Positions 32,397 to 42,171 of a stretch of 64,000 nucleotides of DNA are shown piece after piece. Both the position numbers and the translations under genes were made by a program. Each line of letters opens with the position of its first letter. Positions within the stretch are counted from its first letter, which is position 1. The DNA is from Cyanobium sp. CZS25K (lineage in GTDB: Bacteria > Cyanobacteriota > Cyanobacteriia > PCC-6307 > Cyanobiaceae): assembly GCA_030373325.1 (NCBI GenBank), contig JAUCZB010000012.1, positions 25,496 to 89,495 on the forward strand, in the 5' to 3' direction. A model generated the notes under the pieces. The model saw only the letters and a program-made list of their open reading frames with translations. It was not told the DNA's origin and ran no database searches.

Positions 32397-33304
32397 GGTT
32401 TTGCCAGGAGCCGCAACCGGCGCAGCAAACGCACCGGCAGCTGGTGTTCCAGGGCCTGCAGGCGCTCGCCGAGGGCGGACTTCTCTGCCAGCAGCCGTTG
32501 CACCAGCCGCTCCAGTGGCTCGCTGGCCCCATAGCGGGCGTAGATGGTGGCCAGTTCGGCAGGAAAGCGGTCCCCCTGGCGCCGGGTCTTCACGGTGGCG
32601 TAGTAGCGCATGGCCCCCAGTTTCTCCTGGGTGACGATGCCGCTGCAGCGCCGGGAGAAGCGCCACCAGAGGTCGTAGTCCATCAGCAGGCTGAGGGTCT
32701 CGTCCACTCCCCCTCCGGCCTCCTGCCAGAGGGAGGCGCTCCAGAAGCAGCTCTGCTGCAGCAGGAAGCAGTCGTTCTCGAGATCCAGCAGGGTCTGCTC
32801 CGAGCCCTCCCGGGCGGGCACATGGCGCAGTAAGCTCTGGTCGGCACTGATGATGTCGCCGCTGCCGATCACCCAGCGGCCGCTGGGCTGGGCGTTGAAG
32901 CAGGCCAGCACCTGGTGGAAGGCTCCAGGCAGGTAGAAGTCGTCGGAGTTGAGCCAGGCCAGGATCGAACCGCTCGCCTGGTGGAATCCCTTGTTGATGG
33001 CCTCCGACTGGCCCCTGTCGGGCTCGCTGATCAGCACCGAGATCCAGGGGTGGTAGCGCTCCAGCACCGCCGGTGTGTCGTCGGTGCTGCCGCCGTCCAC
33101 CACGATGATCTCGACGTTGTCGTAGCCCTGCCAGAGGATCGAGAGCAGGGTGTCCTCGATGAAGGCCCCCTGGTTGAGGGTGGGGATGACGATCGAGAAC
33201 AGCGGCCGAGATCGATCGGCCTTGTACCGTTCAGGTAAGGCGATGGCCCTGTCCTCGGGCCAGCCGTAGAGGCGGTGGGAGCTGGGCTGGGGCACCTCAA
33301 CCAC
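32393..33304 (-). CDS. family 2 glycosyltransferase
   Basis: A 303-residue GT2 of the common WcaA type: FSIVIPTLNQGAFIEDTLLSI, EIIVVDGGSTDDTPAVLERY, EPDRGQSEAINKGF, and LAWLNSDDFYLPGAF with the DD metal site. The segment LLMDYDLWWRFSRR holds the catalytic acid region. The GTG start at 33304 overlaps the end of a tiny upstream frame by 8 bases. It is the first clear GT of the 33.3-19.2 kb operon. Confidence 0.93.
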   Translation of the reverse strand: MVEVPQPSSHRLYGWPEDRAIALPERYKADRSRPLFSIVIPTLNQGAFIEDTLLSILWQGYDNVEIIVVDGGSTDDTPAVLERYHPWISVLISEPDRGQSEAINKGFHQASGSILAWLNSDDFYLPGAFHQVLACFNAQPSGRWVIGSGDIISADQSLLRHVPAREGSEQTLLDLENDCFLLQQSCFWSASLWQEAGGGVDETLSLLMDYDLWWRFSRRCSGIVTQEKLGAMRYYATVKTRRQGDRFPAELATIYARYGASEPLERLVQRLLAEKSALGERLQALEHQLPVRLLRRLRLLAKP

Positions 33305-33512
33305 GGTGGACTCCTGACGCTATGGCCCTCTCGTGGTCGAACCCCTTGCGACGGATCGCCTGCTCCACTGACCCGAAGCCCATGATGCTGTCGGCCAGTA
33401 CGCGATCAAGGTGCTCCAGCACGGGATGGTCAGGCATCGGCGCTTCTGGAATAACGGCTCTTGTCCCCTCGCCAACGGCTGGTGGAGGGAAGGAAATGGA
33501 GTCTGGAACCAC
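33297..33512 (-). CDS. short hypothetical protein or gene remnant
   Basis: A 71-residue frame (GTG 33512; an ATG at 33437 would give 46 residues) whose stop overlaps the next GT2 start as GTGGTTGA. The C-terminal part (SIMGFGSVEQAIRRKGFDHERA) looks protein-like and basic. I do not recognise it. It could be a coupling leader peptide or the surviving end of a larger lost gene at the edge of the AT-rich island. Confidence 0.35.
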   Translation of the reverse strand: MVPDSISFPPPAVGEGTRAVIPEAPMPDHPVLEHLDRVLADSIMGFGSVEQAIRRKGFDHERAIASGVHRG

Positions 33513-33742
33513 CGAACAGCGCTTCAGGAGTAGCCCAATGTAGTTGAGATTCTATTGCAGCACCCCTTCGGTCCAGACAACCAATTGGCTCGAAACACTT
33601 GGCTCGAAAGGGTAACTGGCGCTCCAAGTCCTCCATGTTGCTCATGATGGAGCGGGCGGGCTGGAGTTCATGCACGTCGGTGAGGCAAGCTAGTCGCTTT
33701 GCATCCGCGTTCCGTGAATGGCAGGCGAGACCGCTATTCTGA
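33513..33742. other. AT-richer intergenic segment, no gene recognised
   Basis: About 230 bases between the small frame and the AT-rich GT4 gene. Composition is visibly lower in GC than the GT cluster to the left. I see no conserved frame or clear terminator; it may be an insertion boundary. Confidence 0.35.
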
Positions 33743-34903
33743 TCATGCGACTGGAGCAGACCTGCTGAGGATCATCTCCAAGAGTTTGGGCAGCAATGTC
33801 TCAAGAGAGTGTCGTTGCTCACATTCATGGCGGGCTCGGCTTCCAAGCTCCTTTCTCGTGTCAGCATCTTCTAGAAGATCTTTGATGGCTATAGCCATTG
33901 CATTTTCATCAGATCGCTCGACAATAACGCCACATCTTCTGGAGATGAATGACTCCGCGCCTGCACATCCTCGGTAGCAAATGCTTGGAATTTCCAGTGC
34001 ACCTGTCTCCAAGCAAACAGCACCGAAAGGCTCCTCCCGTGACGTAAGCACAAATAGATCCATTGAATCATAATAGGGGTAGGGATTCTCCTTGGCACCA
34101 AGAAGCATTACGGTAGATTCAAGTCCCAATTGCTGGATGTCCTTGCGCATTTGATACTCGAACATGGCATCAGCAAATCCTCCGACCCAGACAAATAAGG
34201 GAGGGTGTTCCATTAGATTGGAGAGTTTCTTGGCAGCTATCAGGAACAAGTCGGGTCCTTTTCTCCATTCAATTGTGCCAGCCATTCCAACGATATGCCG
34301 GCTTTGCGGAATGTCAAACTCCTTGCGAATCAGGTCTTCTCCCTTCCACTTTTGCACTTCTTTCACGTCGCAGTATTCATCGATGACCGTGTAGTCTGAT
34401 ATGCCTAATGTTGACTGGAGATTGTCGCCGGTCAGGGATGAATCGGCGATAATGGTTGAATTCAGGGCTAAGAAGCTTTCCTTGCTCACTCCTGATCTCT
34501 GAATCCAGTAACCAAGCTCTCTTACGTGAATGGTTGCTTTTGGCAGGTCTAGATCGGGATTGGTGCCAATGAAATCCTCAAGCCATCGTAAAGCTGGTAC
34601 GGTGTTGCAGTACAGTGCGTTGGGTGTCCTTAATAATCGTCTCAGCTTTCTGCGGTGAAGTGGAAACTCTATTCGGTGAACTAGCCGACGTTTCTTTGGT
34701 GCCAAGTGAACAACTTCCCCAACATTAGATAGCCGTTCAATCTTCTTTCTTACTTCTCCATCATGCCGATAAAGGATGTCGAAGCCGCATTCGGGGTGGG
34801 CCGAAGCAGCCCAATTCAAGAATCGGTAGAGAAGTAGCGACGATCCATCATAATGAAGATAGGGAGTGACCACGGTCACTCTGAGAGAGGGTGTCGTCAT
34901 CAT
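33743..34903 (-). CDS. family 4 glycosyltransferase on a low-GC island
   Basis: 386 residues from an ATG at 34903, which has an AAGG-like site about a dozen bases upstream; TTG 34957 would add 18 residues. The acceptor domain has VTVVTPYLHYDGSSLLLYRFL. The sugar-nucleotide domain has IVGMAGTIEWRKGPDLFLIAA, FVWVGGFADAMF and VMLLGAKENPYPYYDSMDLF. The E-x7-E motif is in TSREEPFGAVCLETGALEIPSI. Sampled lines are about 43-45% GC against 60-72% in flanking genes, with codon use to match, so it was probably acquired separately. It is not tightly coupled to its neighbours. Confidence 0.9.
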   Translation of the reverse strand: MMTTPSLRVTVVTPYLHYDGSSLLLYRFLNWAASAHPECGFDILYRHDGEVRKKIERLSNVGEVVHLAPKKRRLVHRIEFPLHRRKLRRLLRTPNALYCNTVPALRWLEDFIGTNPDLDLPKATIHVRELGYWIQRSGVSKESFLALNSTIIADSSLTGDNLQSTLGISDYTVIDEYCDVKEVQKWKGEDLIRKEFDIPQSRHIVGMAGTIEWRKGPDLFLIAAKKLSNLMEHPPLFVWVGGFADAMFEYQMRKDIQQLGLESTVMLLGAKENPYPYYDSMDLFVLTSREEPFGAVCLETGALEIPSICYRGCAGAESFISRRCGVIVERSDENAMAIAIKDLLEDADTRKELGSRARHECEQRHSLETLLPKLLEMILSRSAPVA

Positions 34904-35276
34904 TGCTAAGTGCCTTGCCTCATGGCCGTAAATTCCTCCGCATAGGCTGGAACCCAATGTAACAATACACCAGTAATGCAGTGGCGCAACGATCTAGGCT
35001 TGCCGGTCATGCGAGCAGCAGCGATGAACCCAATTCCAAGTCGTGGAACTCCAAGGTCACTTGTCCTCACTATGCATGCCCCAGTTCAACTGGGAGGCGG
35101 GCTCCACCCCAGTCCCCAATAACAATACCAAGGGATATCAGGTTCAATGCTAATGCTCTAGCAGATAATTTCTTCCCCTTTGTTTGCTCAAGAACAGCAG
35201 ACTCCCACTCTCAGGAAAGTTGAAACCCCTCAAGGAATCCCCAGGTTCCGCCCCTCACGGATCCCCCTCGCAGGTC
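34904..35276. other. AT-rich intergenic region, no gene recognised
   Basis: About 370 bases between the low-GC GT4 and the asparagine-synthetase-like gene. The only plus-strand frame (34981-35223) has no protein-like pattern. This likely includes the GT4 promoter and the 3' region of the next operon, but I cannot identify elements. Confidence 0.35.
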
Positions 35277-36827
35277 TCAGGGACTGATCACCTGCTTCCA
35301 GTAGATCAGGGTCAGCAGGAAGGCCAGGGTTCGGGTCCTGTCGGTGCCATGGCGATGGGCGTCCAGAATCCGCCGAAGCAACGTCGGATCCACCAGATCC
35401 TCGATCAGCCCGCCGTGCTCCAGCAGAAAGGCATGCATGCGGGGGTCGCGATACCAGTCGGAGCTGAGGTCGTAGCTCACATAGCGCGCCCGACGCATGG
35501 GCGGCGTCCAGTAAAGGGGAGGGGCCTTGGGCAGCATGCGGTCCCGGTCGAAGCCGTTTTCCTCCGGAAACGTGAGCAGTTCGGGGCAGTTGCTGGAAAT
35601 GGCATATCGGTGCCAGTTGGAGCCCAGCTTCCAGCCATCGGGAAGATTCCAGATCGCTTCAATCCAGCGGCGGTCGTGGAAGGGGGAGCGCCAGGCACTC
35701 GAGGCCCGGTACATCCGGATGCCGTTGGCGTAGAAGTTGGGCACCCGCTGTTCGAAGTAGTAACGGGTGAGGCCTTCGAGGAACGCGCCTCGGCAGAAGC
35801 CGGAGAGCCTGGCGGCCCGACGTCGGCGGCCCTCCACCATCAGTTCGGCGGCGAGCGGGGGGGCCAGGTGCCGCAGTTCCTCGGCGGAGAAACTGGGATG
35901 ACGCTCCAGTTTCATCCTCCAGAACCGGCCCAGGGCGACCTCAGGAGCCAGGGATGCCAAGCGGCCGAGCCAGCCCCGGTCGAAGTAGTAGGAACGGGCG
36001 AATTCCCCCAGGGTGCCGACGAAGAACGTGGCATCCGCGGGAATCGCGGCCTTGAGGGGATAGAGAAAGGTGTGCCAGTGCCAGGCCGTCTTGGTGCCGT
36101 TGGTGAGGCTGGAGATGGTCGGGGCGTGGGCGAAGAATTCCTCGAGGTCCAGGCTGATGAGTTGGTGCGGCAGATCGAAGCGCCGGGCCATGCGGCGCGC
36201 CACCTGAACGTCGGTCGCCTCCTCCCGTCCCATGGTGATCAGATGGGGACGCAAGCCCAGGCGGAGCATCGAAGCCAGGATCACCCGTGAATCGAAGCCG
36301 CCCGAAAGCGACAGATAGGGGTTGTCCCCCGCCAGTCGCAGCACCGAGGCATTGAGGGCCTCCACGGCGGCATCCGGGTCGGCGGGGCCCTGAGGGATCT
36401 GGTCGAGGGCGGCCACCGAGTGGAGCGACAGTCTGCCGTCGGTGAAATGCAGGACGCTGCCGGGCGGAACCCGATGGATCTCCGGGTGGAGCGTCTGGTT
36501 GTCGGTGAGGTTCTCCAGCTGGCAGAGATCGCCCAGGGCCTGCCAGTTCCAGCGCCACTCCAGGCCGCTGTGGCGCCGGATCTCCGCCAACTGATCGCCA
36601 TGGAAAAGGCGACCGTTGTGCTGAAGGTAGTAATAGTGCGTCGCCCCGACGGGGGAGGTGACCACCGTCACGTCCCCGGCGTCGGTCTCGATCACCAGGG
36701 TGTACTCCCCTTCCGTCGTCGCCAGGGCGCGGCTTCCCTGGCGCAGGAAGCGTCCCAGCAGCTCCGGCTCCGTCGTGTCGGCATAGCCGATGCAAGTGAG
36801 CCGGTGATCACCGAGCTGGATGGTCAT
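35277..36827 (-). CDS. asparagine-synthetase-like protein lacking the glutaminase cysteine
   Basis: 516 residues. The synthetase PP-loop YLSLSGGFDSRVILASML (SGGxDS, about 172) and downstream VGTLGEFARSYYF are those of AsnB-like ATP pyrophosphatases. The N-terminal domain keeps only part of the class-II amidotransferase fold (EGEYTLVIETDAGDV and SPVGATHYYY) and begins TIQLGDHRLTCIG instead of the MCGI nucleophile. It should therefore not hydrolyse glutamine. It may use free ammonia, or adenylate a carboxylate and join another amine, as beta-lactam synthetases and lasso cyclases do. It overlaps the GT8 gene by ATGA, suggesting it acts on a glycan precursor. Confidence 0.82.
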   Translation of the reverse strand: MTIQLGDHRLTCIGYADTTEPELLGRFLRQGSRALATTEGEYTLVIETDAGDVTVVTSPVGATHYYYLQHNGRLFHGDQLAEIRRHSGLEWRWNWQALGDLCQLENLTDNQTLHPEIHRVPPGSVLHFTDGRLSLHSVAALDQIPQGPADPDAAVEALNASVLRLAGDNPYLSLSGGFDSRVILASMLRLGLRPHLITMGREEATDVQVARRMARRFDLPHQLISLDLEEFFAHAPTISSLTNGTKTAWHWHTFLYPLKAAIPADATFFVGTLGEFARSYYFDRGWLGRLASLAPEVALGRFWRMKLERHPSFSAEELRHLAPPLAAELMVEGRRRRAARLSGFCRGAFLEGLTRYYFEQRVPNFYANGIRMYRASSAWRSPFHDRRWIEAIWNLPDGWKLGSNWHRYAISSNCPELLTFPEENGFDRDRMLPKAPPLYWTPPMRRARYVSYDLSSDWYRDPRMHAFLLEHGGLIEDLVDPTLLRRILDAHRHGTDRTRTLAFLLTLIYWKQVISP

Positions 36828-37759
36828 GGGTCCTGGCGACTCAGTCTGCCCAGCATCTCCTTGCCGGCACGTTTGACCCGCTGGTGCAGCGTTCCGAGTC
36901 GGATGTGCAGGGAGGTGCCGGGTGGTGCTTCCCCCTCCAGGGGCAGGCCGGCCCAGGGCGTCTGCCGACGGATCTCGAGGTAGCGCTGTCGCCAGGGGTG
37001 ACGGCAGCGATGGTGCCAGGGCTTGGCCACACCGGAGCCCGCGAAGTGGATCACGGCGGGGCTGGCCCTGGCCGCCTCAGCGTGCCGGCCCAGGGGGGTG
37101 TCGGCATCGGCGTACTCCTGATGCAGCCAGAGATGGGGCAAGGCGTTCCAGCGCCAGTCTAGGGGCCGCCAACGGGCTTCCAGCAGGGAGTTGAGCACGT
37201 CCTGGTCCCAGTGCTTGATGCGTTCGGGATGGGTGCGGGCGAAATCCAGGCCGGTGGCGAGGATGTTGTCCCTGCGCCAGCGCCCAAGATCGATCAGCAT
37301 GGCTCCGGCATTGAACACCAGTGAACCTTCCGCCAGGCCGAGGCGGTTGCGGTCGAGCTCCTGGTTGTGGTCCTCCACCGCAGCGATGCTGTTCCCCTCC
37401 AGGGCCGACTCCCAGAGATCCCGCAGCGAGTCGACCACGATCAGGTCGGAATCCAGATAAAGAACCTTCTCCACCGCATGGGGAAGGGCTGCTGGGAGCA
37501 ACAACCGGAAATAGGTGGCCAGGGTGATATGGCCGAAAACGGGGAATCCCGCGAGCATTTCCTCATCAAGTTGGATGAAGGAGACCGCAGGGAGAAACTC
37601 ACCGAGATAGGCCGCCAGGCGGGCTCTTTCCTTGGAATCAATGTCACCATGGAGGATGTAGACACTGATGGTTTTGGCTGGATTGGAAAGCCGAAGGGAT
37701 TTGAGCATCACGGCGCAATGCAGGATGTAATTGTTGTCGATCGTGCAAGCAATGATCAT
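36824..37759 (-). CDS. family 8 glycosyltransferase (LgtC/WaaJ-like)
   Basis: A 311-residue protein that begins IIACTIDNNYILHCAVMLKSL, the standard GT8 N-terminus. It has VEKVLYLDSDLIVVDSL (the metal-binding DxD), FNAGAMLIDLGRWR, and HWDQDVLNSLLEARW with VIHFAGSGVAKPW, all in GT8 order. GT8 enzymes are retaining transferases for UDP-galactose or UDP-glucose. It is coupled to the asparagine-synthetase-like gene by ATGA. The codon composition is somewhat AT-richer near its start. Confidence 0.94.
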   Translation of the reverse strand: MIIACTIDNNYILHCAVMLKSLRLSNPAKTISVYILHGDIDSKERARLAAYLGEFLPAVSFIQLDEEMLAGFPVFGHITLATYFRLLLPAALPHAVEKVLYLDSDLIVVDSLRDLWESALEGNSIAAVEDHNQELDRNRLGLAEGSLVFNAGAMLIDLGRWRRDNILATGLDFARTHPERIKHWDQDVLNSLLEARWRPLDWRWNALPHLWLHQEYADADTPLGRHAEAARASPAVIHFAGSGVAKPWHHRCRHPWRQRYLEIRRQTPWAGLPLEGEAPPGTSLHIRLGTLHQRVKRAGKEMLGRLSRQDP

Positions 37760-37856
37760 CTGAAAGTATCCATCCTGGCTGCGAATGAATAGGCAAAGAA
37801 TCGGGTGACGGCAAGCCCACGATCATCCCTGTCAAGCCTGGCCAAAGTGAAACCCA

Positions 37857-39776
37857 TCAAACGGATATCACCGCCATTGATGTCTCCTGGGGATGTTTGG
37901 ATTGGTCGCTCCAGAGTTGCGCGTAGAGACCGCACTGGGCGAGCAGCTCATGGTGGTGGCCTCGTTCCACGATCCTTCCCTGCGAGAGAACGCAGATGAC
38001 GTCGGCGTTGACGATCGTACTGAGGCGGTGGGCGATGACGAGCACGGTGTGCTGGCGCTCGAACTGTTCGATCGCCTGTTGCACCAGCCGTTCTCTCTGG
38101 CTGTCGAGGGCGCTGGTGGCCTCATCGAGAATCAGCAGCTCAGGTTTGCGCAGAATGGCCCGGGCCAGGGAAATTCTCTGACGCTGGCCACCGCTGAGCC
38201 GATAGCCGCGTTCGCCGATCTTGGTGTCAAAGCCCTCGGGCAGGTCGGCGATGAAGCCGGCGGCCTGTGCCTTGGCAGCCGCAGCCTTGATCTCATCGAG
38301 CGAGGCGTCATCCACGCCGAAGCCTATGTTGCTGGCGATGCTGGCGTTGAAGAGAAAGGTGTCCTGGCTGACGACCCCGAGCCGTTGCTGCCAGCTGGCC
38401 AACTTGATGGTGCGGAGGTCGACGCCATCGATGAGAATTCTTCCTCCGGTGGGATCGTAGAGACCCACCAGCAGATCGGCGATGGAACTCTTGCCGGCAC
38501 CACTCGAGCCGACCAGGGCAACCGTCTGACCGCGCCCGATGCTGAGTCGGATGGAGGAGAGGGCCTGGGGAAGATCCGGTCTGTAGCGCAGTGAGACATC
38601 CTCAAGCAGGATCCCCTCGCGGAGGCCCGTGAACGGCACACCTCCTGTGCGCACGAATTCTTTGTCATCATCACGCAGGATCTTGTTGAGCCGCTCCACA
38701 CTGGCGCTGTTGGCGGCATAACTTGTGGCCAGCCCTGTCAGACTTCCCACCCGCTGGTTAAGTCTCTGCAGGGCGATGATGAAGGTCACCAGGCTCGGCA
38801 GCACACCACTGCTGCGGTCCCTGAAGATCAAAAGACTGAGCGCCGCGATCAGGGCGATGGAGATGATCGGCAGCATGTTGGAAATCGGCTGCACGACGTT
38901 GGAGAGTTTGCTCTGCCGGATCGAAAGTTGCTTGCTTTCGTTGAGCAACCCCTTGAGTTTTCTCCTGGAGCTCTCCAACTGGCCTGAGCTGTGCAGCAAC
39001 CGGAGGCCCTGAATCTGCTCGTTCTGATGGCTGGAAAGCTCCACGCCTACAATCTGCTGCTCCTGTGAATTACTGCGAATGCGCGGCAACAGAGTCTTCT
39101 GCACCATCTGCATGCTGGTGGCCATGGCAAAGGCCACCAGCAGCAGCCACGGGGAGATGGCCACCAGAATCGACAGATAGACGATCAGCTGCAGGCTGTT
39201 CATCAACAGCCCGTTGGCCAGGGAGATCTCTCTTTGAACGGTGCCACCACCGGCCCCCACGTAGTTCAGCAGGTCGCCGATGCGGTACCGACTGGCACAG
39301 GCAAAACTCAGCGAGAGCACTCGATCGTTGAGCTTCCTGGTGATTTCCGCGTTGAGACGGGCCCCCATCACCGCCGTGCTGATGCTGTTCACATAGCTGG
39401 TCACTGCCATCAGGCCCTGCAGGGCCACGGCGGTGGCGAGGAGCAGCACGAAGATTCCATCACGCCCCGCGCGGGTGCTGAGGGCGCCAGTCAGCCAGTC
39501 GTGAAGCCAGGGGACCTGAGCCAGAGATCCGAGGACGGATACGTTGCTCCAGTCACTGTTCTCGGGAGCACTGATGAGGCTCACTGAAAGAAAAATGATC
39601 CCGAGCGTGGCTCCATCGCTGAGGCTGGCGGCCAGGCTGGTGGAAAAATTCAGTACCAACAGCTTCCAGTAGCGCTTCGCCGAGTACCGAATCAGGCGCG
39701 CTGCGGGTCTCTGGTCGGTGAAGGGAGCGACAAGGGGCCTGGGGAGTCGTCGGACGATGCGATGGAGAAACGGCAT
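37857..39776 (-). CDS. ABC transporter, membrane and ATPase domains fused (MsbA-like)
   Basis: 639 residues from an ATG at 39776 (a TTG one codon earlier is possible). The N-terminal half has about six membrane segments (for example LVTFIIALQRLNQRVG near the end). The nucleotide-binding domain has Walker A LVGSSGAGKSSI, the Q-loop VVSQDTFLF, signature LSGGQRQRISLARAIL, Walker B LLILDEATSAL and H-switch VIAHRLST. Such half-transporters act as homodimers flipping lipids or lipid-linked sugars. With no Wzx visible, this is the best flippase/exporter candidate of the locus, though it could export something unrelated. Confidence 0.93.
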   Translation of the reverse strand: MPFLHRIVRRLPRPLVAPFTDQRPAARLIRYSAKRYWKLLVLNFSTSLAASLSDGATLGIIFLSVSLISAPENSDWSNVSVLGSLAQVPWLHDWLTGALSTRAGRDGIFVLLLATAVALQGLMAVTSYVNSISTAVMGARLNAEITRKLNDRVLSLSFACASRYRIGDLLNYVGAGGGTVQREISLANGLLMNSLQLIVYLSILVAISPWLLLVAFAMATSMQMVQKTLLPRIRSNSQEQQIVGVELSSHQNEQIQGLRLLHSSGQLESSRRKLKGLLNESKQLSIRQSKLSNVVQPISNMLPIISIALIAALSLLIFRDRSSGVLPSLVTFIIALQRLNQRVGSLTGLATSYAANSASVERLNKILRDDDKEFVRTGGVPFTGLREGILLEDVSLRYRPDLPQALSSIRLSIGRGQTVALVGSSGAGKSSIADLLVGLYDPTGGRILIDGVDLRTIKLASWQQRLGVVSQDTFLFNASIASNIGFGVDDASLDEIKAAAAKAQAAGFIADLPEGFDTKIGERGYRLSGGQRQRISLARAILRKPELLILDEATSALDSQRERLVQQAIEQFERQHTVLVIAHRLSTIVNADVICVLSQGRIVERGHHHELLAQCGLYAQLWSDQSKHPQETSMAVISV

Positions 39777-40001
39777 CAACGGCGAGGCAGAAAGGGAGCT
39801 GAATTTGATAAGTCAGGCATCAGGGCTTCGGCCTGTGGGCGCCCCTGATCAGGTGGTGTTTTCCGTTGTGCCGCTGAGGGGCAGCGAAACACGGCAAGGG
39901 GACGATGAACGATCAGCTGGGCCAGCGGGCACAAATCTAGGCCGTCCAAGGGTGGCCAATAGGGGGCTGGACCTATCATCGCCAATACCGGAAGGCTGGA
40001 A
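39777..40001. promoter_or_regulatory. divergent intergenic region (ABC exporter / TIGR03790 protein)
   Basis: 225 bases between a minus-strand ABC transporter and a plus-strand secreted protein; both promoters should be here. No strong -35/-10 pair stands out. Confidence 0.3.
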
Positions 40002-41124
40002 GTGGGCTTGGCACACCCCCCCAAGGCCGCTGAGTCCCCCAGAGAAGGGCAGCGCTCTCCCCATGGTCGCCGGCTGGTTTCGGCGCTGGCTCTGGTGGGT
40101 CTGCTGGCCCTGACGGCCAGCGCCGCCATCCGCCGCGGGCCAGGGCCCATCAGCGCCGGGGCGCCTTCCCATGGGCCGCTCGACCATCGCCATCTGGCGA
40201 TCATCATCAATGCCGCCGATCCCCTCAGCGAGACCATCGGACGCACCTATCAGGCGGCCCGTCTGATCCCCCCGGCCCAGGTGATCCGGGTGCGATTCCC
40301 GCCCCGCGCAGCGGAACTGAGCCCGGCGGTGTTCCTCGGCATCAAGCGCACGGTCGACCGGCAGACCCCGGACCATGTCCAGGTTTACGCCCTGGCCTGG
40401 GCGGCGCCCTATCGGGTCGGCTGTCAGTCGATCACCAGCGCCTTCACCTTCGGTCTGGATCCCCGATTCTGCGCGCTCGGCTGCCGGACCACCGCCCTGA
40501 GTCCTCTGTTTGCCCGCGGCGACGTGCGCCGACCCTGGGATCAGCTGGGGGTTCGGCCCAGCATGATGCTGGCGGCCAACAGCCCGGAGATGGCCAGGCG
40601 CTTCATCCAGCAGGGTGTGGCATCGGACGGCACGGCCCCTCCGGGCACGGCTTACCTGTTGAGCACCGGGGATCCCAGACGCAACACCCGCGCTGTCGGG
40701 TATGACCGGGTCGTGGCAGCCATGGGATCGCGATTCAGGGTGCGTGTCCTCCATTCCGATGCCCTGGTGGGAGCCCAGGACGTGATGGCCTACTTCACCG
40801 GGCTGGCCTTCCCCGTGGGGATCCGCACCAACCGCTACCGGCCGGGAGCCGTTGCTGATCACCTCACCTCCCTGGGGGGGCAGCTCACTGACAGTCCGCA
40901 GATGAGTGCGCTCCGCTGGCTTGAGGCCGGCGCCACCGGCAGTTACGGCACAGTGGTGGAACCGTGCAACTTCCCGGCCAAGTTTTCCGATCCCGGCTTG
41001 CTGCTCACCTACTACCGGCGCGGCGACACCCTGATCGAAAGCTACTGGCGCAGCGTGGCCATGCCCGGCCAGGGTGTTTTTGTCGGCGAGCCCCTGGCCA
41101 GACCCTGGCCCGTGAGCGAAGCAC

Positions 41125-42167
<1,043 letters not shown>

Positions 42168-42171
<4 letters not shown>

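Noticed and set aside
34981..35223. 80-residue plus-strand frame in the AT-rich gap
   Set aside because: No protein-like pattern, no motif and no coupling to a neighbour.
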